Shown here one piece after another: positions 28,665 to 36,424 of a stretch of DNA of 64,000 bases. Position numbers and translations under genes: made by a program. The notes beneath the pieces were generated by a model. That model made no database searches. It was not told where the DNA came from and was given only the letters and a program-made list of their open reading frames with translations. Every line of letters starts with the position of its first letter. Within the stretch, counting starts at the first letter, position 1. Origin of the DNA: Burkholderia sp. S171 (GTDB taxonomy: Bacteria > Pseudomonadota > Gammaproteobacteria > Burkholderiales > Burkholderiaceae); assembly GCF_009766085.1 (NCBI RefSeq), contig NZ_LMUF01000038.1, forward strand, positions 173,867-237,866, written 5' to 3'.

Positions 28665-29390
28665 TCAAAACCGGTATCCCACGCGCAGGTACGTCACGAC
28701 AGGATCGAGCGAAACCTTGGTCTCAGCGCGCCGCGTGAGCGTGCCCACTGGCGTCTGTGCCTGGGTGGTGAAGGTGCTCGTAGTGTTGATCGGAACGTAC
28801 AGCACAGAAAAGCCCGCGAACCAGTGTTCCGTGAATGCGTAGGTAAAGCCGACGTTGAAAACCGGCGCCCACTGCGCAGTCGACTCGACCGTGGTCGGTC
28901 CGCCGAGGGCTTCGGTTTCGAATGCCGTGTTAGTGCTTCTCGCGTCGCTGAACCACGTGCGCGTCACGCCGATGCCGACGTAGGGCCTGAATTTCGCTTG
29001 TGCGTCGCGCAAGAAGTACTGGAACAACAGAACCGGGCCCCATTCCCTGACCGTGCCGAGCTTGCCGAACGGCGCGAGCGCTCCTGTTCCGCTGACGTCG
29101 TACTTTGGCGGCACGCCGAACTGGAATTCGGCGGCGATGTGATCAGTGAAGAAATAGCCGCCCGTCATGCCGAAGGTGTCGGCGTTCGACACAGCCACAC
29201 CCGTATTGGGAACGATGACGTTGACAGGCGATCCGCCCACGGATGTGAACCTGAAATTGTTGCTGCTGTCCTGCGGCGCGACGTGATACCAGCCCGCGCT
29301 GAAAAAGATGGTGCCTGCGCTCTGGGCATGAGCCATGGTGGACAGCGCCGCGGCAACGGCGCACGAACCCGTCATTCGGATCAGATTCAT
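28665..29390 (-). CDS. OmpW-family outer-membrane beta-barrel protein
   Basis: A 241-residue protein with a signal peptide (MNLIRMTGSCAVAAALSTMAHAQ, cleavage after AHA) and alternating amphipathic beta strands. It ends in YLRVGYRF with a terminal Phe, the BAM recognition signal of outer-membrane barrels. The internal sequence (GGYFFTDHIAAEFQFG; RPYVGIGVTRTWF; NVGFTYAFTEHWFAG) matches OmpW/AlkL-type eight-stranded barrels that pass small hydrophobic molecules. A good ribosome binding site (AGAAGGAGCGCAAA) precedes the ATG. It stands alone between non-coding stretches. The substrate is unknown. Confidence 0.92.
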   Translation of the reverse strand: MNLIRMTGSCAVAAALSTMAHAQSAGTIFFSAGWYHVAPQDSSNNFRFTSVGGSPVNVIVPNTGVAVSNADTFGMTGGYFFTDHIAAEFQFGVPPKYDVSGTGALAPFGKLGTVREWGPVLLFQYFLRDAQAKFRPYVGIGVTRTWFSDARSTNTAFETEALGGPTTVESTAQWAPVFNVGFTYAFTEHWFAGFSVLYVPINTTSTFTTQAQTPVGTLTRRAETKVSLDPVVTYLRVGYRF

Positions 29391-30368
29391 TTTGCGCTCC
29401 TTCTTTGAGAGTCGCCCTGCCCTGTTTGCTGCGATGGATCTGGTTACCGCCGGTATGTCGATGCTTTACGAGCGACTGGAAGTCAGCCACGATTCGAGCG
29501 CAGCCTTGGCAATCGAAAATGATTGAGCTGCTCGTTGCGTTCTTGCGTCCTCGCAGGAAGCGCGAGCGCTTGCGCGACCATGGCCGGTGACGGCGTAGGC
29601 CAGGATTGGATCCAGTTGTTCATGCTTTGTGCATCGGGTTCGATGCGACTCTCTCCGTGCGAGGTTGACCGCCATATGTATTCGTGGCAGGCCGCCGAAT
29701 TTGCTCGCACGTTCGCATATCAATTCGGTTTCTTAATCGCTAAGGTTCGAAGTGGAAGGCGCTCGCCACCTTGTACAACATATCGATGGAATTTTTACCG
29801 GCGCGGCCAACGTTCACGAGCATCTTTAGGCTGCTCTTAACCTAGATGTTGAAAAAGTGAAAGTCAAGAATTGGCCCGCACCATGATGAGTGCGTGCATC
29901 CATAGCGATGAATTTCGGTCGGCTCAACTCCGAACCTGGAAAGAAACGAGCTTTGTTATCTACGCGCATAAGCTCACACGGAAAACTTAATCCGGCGGCT
30001 CGCCGCGCGCACCGACGCGACGAACGGCGGCGCGTATCGCGTCGCTGTGCAACACCCGGCCGACGCCGTGAATTGCCACGACGATCTTGTCCGTGGTCGG
30101 GCGGGTGGTGGCGCTGGCCGTAGACAAGGCAGATTGAAGCGGCATGCGTTGTTCGCTTATTTTTCTGTGCAGCCCGATGCGGTACGAAGGCGGCCGGAAC
30201 TATCCGCCATTGCGCCGGCGTTATCCGCCATCGGGCCCTGCACTCAACCTGCATTGACGCGTGAAGCGTCTGCGGCGCCTTTTTCCGGCGATCGACGATT
30301 CTCGGCTTGAGGCGTTGTGACCTCCAAAACAACCTGAAACGATCGGTATTGACTTCACATCGCTGAAT
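29391..30368. other. 980-base stretch with only a gene fragment
   Basis: Apart from the hydrolase-like fragment at 29987-30145, no frame shows a recognisable family. The region separates the OmpW gene from the Rhs immunity gene and is probably where the T6SS locus was joined to older cargo. Confidence 0.5.
29987..30145 (-). pseudogene. N-terminal fragment of an alpha/beta-hydrolase-like gene
   Basis: A 52-residue frame reads MPLQSALSTASATTRPTTDK, then IVVAIHGVGRVLHSDAI. The segment IVVAIHGVG matches the first strand and oxyanion loop (HG) of alpha/beta hydrolases that open with a short hydrophilic leader. The frame then stops at a TAA (29987-29989) with no continuation. It is most likely a decayed gene whose body was lost when flanking DNA was rearranged. 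Confidence 0.45.
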
Positions 30369-30716
30369 TTAATCTAGCCTTCGAAACAAATGTATCAAAC
30401 ATTCTACAAATTTTTGTTCATCGAACGCTACCCCGTCTAGATCAATGTCGATTTGATATTCTTGCGTTCCTTGAATCAACGTCTCGGGAGGCGTTACCTC
30501 GAGAACAAGCAATTTCTTTGAATATTTAAATTTAATGGATTCGAACTCAGCTCCGTTGGCCTGATCGGATACCTCACAATAAATTCCTCCATCGTCATCT
30601 TCTCGCGTAATGTCAATATATTGACCAATTGGACCCCATTTTATATAAAGCGAAGAAAGAGCTTCGTCATCGTTGAGACTTATATCAATCGACTGAGCGA
30701 TCGCCTTGATTGTCAT
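30369..30716 (-). CDS. Putative immunity protein for the adjacent Rhs toxin
   Basis: A 115-residue acidic protein (GREDDDGGIYCEVSD-type segments; EYQIDIDLDGVAFDEQ) directly downstream of the Rhs gene with a 21-base gap and a good ribosome binding site (GGAG). Rhs toxins almost always have a cognate immunity gene in exactly this position. The family is not recognised. The gene is clearly more AT-rich than the rest of the locus, as expected for an exchangeable toxin-tip/immunity module. The acidic character would suit binding a basic toxin tip (KKGGKGWKGSK terminus). Confidence 0.8.
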   Translation of the reverse strand: MTIKAIAQSIDISLNDDEALSSLYIKWGPIGQYIDITREDDDGGIYCEVSDQANGAEFESIKFKYSKKLLVLEVTPPETLIQGTQEYQIDIDLDGVAFDEQKFVECLIHLFRRLD

Positions 30717-30737
30717 TCGAATTCTCCAAGATTTTCG

Positions 30738-33700
30738 TTACTTGCTACCCTTCCAACCCTTTCCACCCTTCTTCATGGTTTGTAGCTCACAACGGGTAAA
30801 TTTAATTGTCTCACCATTGTTGTGAACAGTAAGCTCATCAAGATCAAGTGCACGAGCCATGGTCTTGATATCCCCTTTGCAACGAGAACAGGCCACTTTT
30901 CCGTCTATAGTCAATTCGGCTGATCCACCTCGTAAGCCGGCGTCATGCGCCTGTAGCATCGCTTCAATTTCGGCGTGCATGTCTCCACGCGAAACATTGG
31001 GACCTCGTAATCCCGGTAAAGTCGGCCCGTCGCTGCGTGATTCACGGTCAAGTGGGTTCGTACCGCTAAACACTTGTCCGGCCATCCGGAATGTGGCATC
31101 TACTACCGCTAAACCCCACGGATCTGCCCAACCTAAAACGTTAGGTCCAAACCCGTATGGATGGATGCCACCTTTAAACCTGATGGGATCTTGAGAGATA
31201 AAGCTATCGGTGTCCGGATCAAAATACCTATATCGGTTATAGCTTAACCCCGACTCCCCATCAAAATACTGTCCCTGCAACCGGATCGGTTGTTCGATCC
31301 TCTGCGTCCCAACGGAATCAATTCCGCCAATAACGCCGTACCGTCCTTCCCAAACAACACTCCCATCATCCGATCGCATCCGAACCGGTGCACCATTGGG
31401 ATCGTTCTGATAGTAGAACGTCGAGCTGTCGCCAAAGCCCCTGAACACTTGCATCGCGAGCGGCTCAAAAGTCCTCAACCGATACGCAAAAAATCGAGCG
31501 CACACTTGCGCCTTCCCTCCACCTGTCACATCCCCGCCAAGCGCATCCCCATCCCACACGAACCACGTCCGCTCTGGCTGACCCTGCTTCCCCTTGCAAA
31601 CCCGCCGGCTCAACGCGTCATAAAGATACTCCCACCGCTCGCCCTTCTCGTTGACCAACCGCCGCAGCCGCCCGAAAGCATCCCACTGCAACGCCTGCTC
31701 CGCGCCGTCCGGCGTCTTCCTCGCGACCGTCTGCCCGGCGCGATCCATCTCCAGCGCGGTCCCATCGTGATGCCGCAACACCCGTCCATCACCATCCTCC
31801 CGCACCACCGCAAACCGATCCCCCGCCCGGTCAAACACAAATCGCCGCACGTTCCCCGCCGGGTCCATATGCGCGACGACCTGCCCGAGCGGGTCATACC
31901 GATACGCATCCGCGCCCATCCGGCTATCGCGTCGCTGAGTGAGATTTCCTGCTGCGTCATACCGATACTCGGTGCTATCGTCAGCGCATCCTCTACGCTC
32001 GGTCGCATGGCGCGCGAGACGCCCCGCCGTGTCGTAGCCGAATCGATACGTCAACCGCTCATTGACGCGCTGCGCGCTCAACCGCCCGACCGAATCGAAC
32101 GCAAAGCGTAGCGGCTCGCTCTCGCCTATCTGCTGACTCGTGAGCGAGCCGCGCACGTCATAACCGAAGCGCTGCGTCTGCGAGAAAGCATCCTCATCTG
32201 CGCCCGCGTGACGCCAAGATTGCGTCTGAGACGCAAGCCGCCCCGCCGCGTCGTAGGTGTAATCGAGCGTACCCTCGCCGCCCTGCTGGCGTTGCGCTTC
32301 GCGCACGAGCCGCCCATCCGCGTCGTAGTCACGCTGCACGAGGCTAAACGGGTTGCGTGCTTCGACCAGTTGACCGCGCTGGTTGTACGCATAGCTCTCC
32401 TGCTCGCCATCCCCCGCGCGACGCGCCACAATGCGCCCCAGCGGATCACACTTCATCGCCAGCGCCTGCCCCAACGGATCGACCGCGCGCGTCAGATGCC
32501 CGGCGATGTCGTACTCATAGCGCCGCGCCTGTCCCCAGTAATCGACCTCCTCTGTCAATCGTCCGCCCGCATCGCGCACAAGCCGCCACAGCTCGCCGCG
32601 TTGATTCACGACGCCCGTCAGCTGCTCTTCCGTGTCGTATCGATACCCCACGCGAGTTCCATCAGGATCGATGCGCGTGCTGACGTTCCCCTGCCCGAAG
32701 TACTCGAAGCGTGTCTCGCGGCCCAGCTCGTCGACATAACGCGTGAGATCATCTTCCGCGTCGTAGTCGCAGCGGATGCTGCGCTCGCCCGGCAACACGC
32801 ACGACATCAACCTGTTCTTCGCATCGTGATGAAACAGACTCACGTCGCCGTTCGCATCGACCTGTCGGATCAGATTCCCGCGCGCATCGTGAGCAAAACG
32901 CGTCGAATGACCAAGCGGATCGATGAGCCGCGCGACGAATCCATACGCGTCGAAATCAAGCCGCGTCTCCTGTCCCGCCGCATCGATCACACAGACAAGC
33001 TGCCCGCGCGAGTCATAGCGAAAGCGCGTGCGCAGGCCAAGCGGTGTCGTCTGCGCGAGCAGGTTGCCGCGTGCATCCCACTCCTGCCGCCACTTGCCAT
33101 CTTCCGGATCGACAATGCAAACCGGCTTTAAATCCTCGTCGTAGCGCGTGGCGATCACGCTCTTGTCCGGTCGCGTCAGTTCAAGCAGATTGCCGAACGC
33201 GTCGTAATCCCATGCCGTCTTGTTGCCCGCTGGATCGATCTCCGCCGACGTCCGGCATTGTTCGTCATACTGATAACTGTAGACATCACCAAGCGGACCG
33301 ATGCGCGCCACTGGCAATCCCCGGTCGTCATACTGCAAGACCGTGGTGTGGCCGAGTGAATTTGTGAGCCGCGTCTCCAGCCGCTCGAGGTCGTACACGA
33401 AGCGATAATCGAACAGACCGTGATCGCCCCACGCGTGATCCACGCGCCAGAGGCCATCCTCGTGAAGCTGATGACTGTAATGAAACGAGAGCCCGTTACG
33501 GTCCGTATGGCGAACCATGTTGCCGCGCGCCGCATACTCGAAGCAATACGGCTTATCGAGTGCATCGAAGACCGCGACCAGATTGCGTGCCGCATCCAGC
33601 TCATAACGCACGAGCGGATGACTCAGGCCTTCGGCATCGGCCAGCGTGAAACGGCCGGCATCGACCAGGAGCTTGCGTCCGGTCGGCGCGTCGCCTGACC

Positions 33701-35069
33701 ATTCCGTGACGCTGCGGATGGCTCCGTCAGGCGCGCGCTCGAACTGCCATGCATTGCCGTTCAGATCGCTGAAGCGCGACAGGCGCAGAACCAGGCGCGC
33801 ATGCGGCGCGAGAAACTCGACCTCTTCCTTCCAGGTGCGCGGCAACGGATAACGGTACTCGTGGCTCTCCCGCGTGCGCAGCACGAGGTCATCCCCGTCG
33901 CGATACAACGCGTGCCCGTTCTGCCAGTCGTAGACGCGCGAATCCCATCCCGCTTGCACAGGCAACTCCGCGAACGCGGTCAGGTGGTCGCAAAAGGCCG
34001 CGTAAGCGACGACATCACCTTCACACAGCGCGAGTTCGAGCCGCGTGTCGGCGGGCGTCTGCCAGCCATGCCCCGCGATACCGCAAAACGAGTCGTGGCT
34101 CGCGTAATAGCGGTTCCACTCGAGCGGCAACCGTCCGGCCACCGTGAAATCGTTCTGCTGCACGACCACTTCACCCGTGACAGAATTCACCGGCTCGGCA
34201 TCGAAAATCACGCACTTGATGAAGCCCGATGGCCAGTTCTTGAAGAGATCCTTGGCGAGTTGGGAGCCGCGAAACGCATCGAACAATCCCTTGAGGACCG
34301 CGGCCATGTTGAACATCGGCGGGCCGCCGACGAGCACCGGTCGCCCCGCCGGAATCGGCAACATCACCGAGGTCGGCAGCGAGAAATAACTCCGCTGCAT
34401 GTGCGAGCCCTTCTTGTCGGTCGGCTTCAGGCCGACCGCCGAGCACGAGAGCGCGGGCAGCGCCGCGAACGACATCGGATCGTTATTGGCCAGCACCGTC
34501 TTGCTGCCCATGAACGCTTCCGAATCGTGCGACGGAATCTTGATGTCGGGGCCGCCAAAGCTTGCGCCTATCGGAAAATGCAGGCCCGGCATGTGATACG
34601 TATGCGTGCCGATGGTCGTGCGCATCAAGCCGTTCACGAGAATCGGCCGACCGCCCCCGCCTGATCCCGCGCCCGCGCCGAGTGCGTTCTTGATGGCGTC
34701 GAGTTTCTCTTTCGCGGCATCCGCGGCGGCCTTCGCCTTCAGCGCAGCGGCAACGAAGCGGTTCTTCTTCGCCCGCTCCACAGCGCTGCCCACCGCGGCC
34801 ATCGCTCCGTTCGCCGCGTCCATCGCCTGCCGCGCAAGCGGGCTGTTCTCGAGCACGGCTTGCATCGCGGCTTCTATCGCTGCTTCCTTGAGCGCGGCCT
34901 CGATCGCGCCTATCGCGGCCTTGGCCGCGTTGGAGTATTCGTCGAGGTCGAGAATGAAACCCACATGCGGATGGGGAATCGGCACCGGCACGGGCGACGG
35001 CGGCACGATCACCATATGGATGTCGATGCCCGCCACCGGGTCGAAATGTTTCGCGGCGGGGACGCTCAT
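30738..35069 (-). CDS. Rhs-family T6SS effector with PAAR-like N-terminus and deaminase-like C-terminal toxin
   Basis: A 1443-residue protein. The N-terminus (SVPAAKHFDPVAGIDIHMV, then PRPIPHPHVGF-like prolines) and residues 145-270 (VLVGGPPMFN) resemble the PAAR-like tip of Burkholderia Rhs proteins; an Ala-rich helical insert of about 95 residues interrupts it. From about 290 the YD/Rhs repeats form the cage, ending in the core motif DPWGL at about 1316-1320. The last 123 residues are the toxin: HAE (DMHAEIEAM, H1365/E1367) and CSRC (C1394, C1397) are the zinc and catalytic residues of cytidine-deaminase-like toxins, followed by LDELTVHNNGE. A BURPS668_1122/YwqJ-like deaminase is the best guess. 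It starts by ATGA overlap with the accessory gene. The target (DNA, RNA or nucleotide) is unknown. Confidence 0.93.
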   Translation of the reverse strand: MSVPAAKHFDPVAGIDIHMVIVPPSPVPVPIPHPHVGFILDLDEYSNAAKAAIGAIEAALKEAAIEAAMQAVLENSPLARQAMDAANGAMAAVGSAVERAKKNRFVAAALKAKAAADAAKEKLDAIKNALGAGAGSGGGGRPILVNGLMRTTIGTHTYHMPGLHFPIGASFGGPDIKIPSHDSEAFMGSKTVLANNDPMSFAALPALSCSAVGLKPTDKKGSHMQRSYFSLPTSVMLPIPAGRPVLVGGPPMFNMAAVLKGLFDAFRGSQLAKDLFKNWPSGFIKCVIFDAEPVNSVTGEVVVQQNDFTVAGRLPLEWNRYYASHDSFCGIAGHGWQTPADTRLELALCEGDVVAYAAFCDHLTAFAELPVQAGWDSRVYDWQNGHALYRDGDDLVLRTRESHEYRYPLPRTWKEEVEFLAPHARLVLRLSRFSDLNGNAWQFERAPDGAIRSVTEWSGDAPTGRKLLVDAGRFTLADAEGLSHPLVRYELDAARNLVAVFDALDKPYCFEYAARGNMVRHTDRNGLSFHYSHQLHEDGLWRVDHAWGDHGLFDYRFVYDLERLETRLTNSLGHTTVLQYDDRGLPVARIGPLGDVYSYQYDEQCRTSAEIDPAGNKTAWDYDAFGNLLELTRPDKSVIATRYDEDLKPVCIVDPEDGKWRQEWDARGNLLAQTTPLGLRTRFRYDSRGQLVCVIDAAGQETRLDFDAYGFVARLIDPLGHSTRFAHDARGNLIRQVDANGDVSLFHHDAKNRLMSCVLPGERSIRCDYDAEDDLTRYVDELGRETRFEYFGQGNVSTRIDPDGTRVGYRYDTEEQLTGVVNQRGELWRLVRDAGGRLTEEVDYWGQARRYEYDIAGHLTRAVDPLGQALAMKCDPLGRIVARRAGDGEQESYAYNQRGQLVEARNPFSLVQRDYDADGRLVREAQRQQGGEGTLDYTYDAAGRLASQTQSWRHAGADEDAFSQTQRFGYDVRGSLTSQQIGESEPLRFAFDSVGRLSAQRVNERLTYRFGYDTAGRLARHATERRGCADDSTEYRYDAAGNLTQRRDSRMGADAYRYDPLGQVVAHMDPAGNVRRFVFDRAGDRFAVVREDGDGRVLRHHDGTALEMDRAGQTVARKTPDGAEQALQWDAFGRLRRLVNEKGERWEYLYDALSRRVCKGKQGQPERTWFVWDGDALGGDVTGGGKAQVCARFFAYRLRTFEPLAMQVFRGFGDSSTFYYQNDPNGAPVRMRSDDGSVVWEGRYGVIGGIDSVGTQRIEQPIRLQGQYFDGESGLSYNRYRYFDPDTDSFISQDPIRFKGGIHPYGFGPNVLGWADPWGLAVVDATFRMAGQVFSGTNPLDRESRSDGPTLPGLRGPNVSRGDMHAEIEAMLQAHDAGLRGGSAELTIDGKVACSRCKGDIKTMARALDLDELTVHNNGETIKFTRCELQTMKKGGKGWKGSK

Positions 35070-36406
35070 TGCGCTTGCACCTGAACGTTGGTCCGGGCGG
35101 CGCTACGTGGTTCGCCAAGGCCCGGGCCCAAGCTCTCGCGCCAGCGCGGACCGAACAGCGTAACGAGCCGCACGTGAAGCGCATCGCGCCGCTCATGCAG
35201 CGGGCCGATGCGCTCGAGCATCCATTGCGCCACGACCGGCACATTGCTCTGCGCGCGCATCGGGGCATCCATGCGCCCGGCCGCCGCCAGCGCCCTGAAA
35301 CCCGACTCGAGCGCCGCATCGCGCCAGTGCGCCCGGTCCAGGCACCACGCATGCATGCGCCACGCTTCAACCGTGAGAATGGCGTCCTCTGCCGCCTCGC
35401 AATGCGCCGCCGCGCGCTCATAGCACGGCACTGCCTTGAGCGGTTCATTGCGCGTAAGGTGAACGCTCGCCTCGCCGAAAAGCGCATTGGCCGCGAGTTT
35501 GTTGCCAGCCGGATGACCCGCTTCGATCGCCTTCGCGCCGCTCGCGAACGCACCGCGATACGCGTCCAGCGCCTGCCCGTGATCGCGCCACTTGAGAAAC
35601 GCCGCGCCAGCGAGAAGGTCAACGACGACGCATTGATCGAACCACTTCGCCTCTTGCGCAACCGCGAGCGCCGCAGCGCGCAGACGCTTGAGGCGCGCGG
35701 GATCGTCGTGTTCGAGCGTCTCGGCCAACTCGACGAACAACCGCCTGAACTGCCCGCCCGGACCGCGCTCGCCGGACTGCGCCACGAGTTCCCGCGGCAC
35801 CGCTTGCATGTGGTACTTGCCATGCACGACCTGCACCGCCTCCGCCCACTGCCGCACGAAATCCGCGCACGGTGTTTCGTCGAGAATATGCGTGGCATAA
35901 CGCAGCCGCAAAGCGAACGAGTCGTGGTCCCGGTCTTGCGTGAGCAGCGTGGAGAGCCAGGCGGAAAACGCCTTGTCGTCCCGCGCTTCGCCCGGTACGA
36001 ACACCAGCACCATCACGAAGAAAAGATCCGCGTGATGGTCCATGAGACTCTCGACCACACGCAGCAGATAGCGCACGCCGGTTTCGCGCTGACGCACGGG
36101 CGGCCGCCAGTCCGCGACAATGCCGTTCTTCTCGCTACCGGCGCGCCGCTCCTCGTAGAACGAAATGATGTCGGCGGCGAGCGCATCGGCGTAGCGCGCG
36201 GGTTGCTCGAACGGTGTGCGCAGGCACAGCACCGCGCTCGACATCTGCTCGCCCGCGCCGAAGTAGGTCTTGACGAGCTCCCGATCAGGCTCGCTCGTTT
36301 GCCACAGCAAAAGCCGCGCATCGCGGTTGTGCATGAAGCTGAGCCAGTCGGCGTGCGCGTCGAGGAGGCGGCGTTCGACCGCATTCGTGGGCGTGAAGGG
36401 CGGCAT
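35066..36406 (-). CDS. T6SS effector-cassette accessory protein between VgrG and Rhs
   Basis: A 446-residue soluble protein of unknown function, with no signal peptide. The N-terminal half contains ADLFFVMVLVFVPGEA. The C-terminal half is composed of TPR-like helices (LAGAAFLKWRDHGQALDAY; KAVPCYERAAAHCEAAED). Its stop overlaps the Rhs start (ATGA, 35066-35069), and its start is 18 bases from the vgrG stop. This tight coupling suggests it loads Rhs onto VgrG as an adaptor or chaperone, by analogy with Eag and Tap proteins, although it belongs to neither family by length or sequence. The role is inferred from position. Confidence 0.8.
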   Translation of the reverse strand: MPPFTPTNAVERRLLDAHADWLSFMHNRDARLLLWQTSEPDRELVKTYFGAGEQMSSAVLCLRTPFEQPARYADALAADIISFYEERRAGSEKNGIVADWRPPVRQRETGVRYLLRVVESLMDHHADLFFVMVLVFVPGEARDDKAFSAWLSTLLTQDRDHDSFALRLRYATHILDETPCADFVRQWAEAVQVVHGKYHMQAVPRELVAQSGERGPGGQFRRLFVELAETLEHDDPARLKRLRAAALAVAQEAKWFDQCVVVDLLAGAAFLKWRDHGQALDAYRGAFASGAKAIEAGHPAGNKLAANALFGEASVHLTRNEPLKAVPCYERAAAHCEAAEDAILTVEAWRMHAWCLDRAHWRDAALESGFRALAAAGRMDAPMRAQSNVPVVAQWMLERIGPLHERRDALHVRLVTLFGPRWRESLGPGLGEPRSAARTNVQVQAQ

Positions 36407-36424
36407 GACCAGGCTCCTCGCGGC

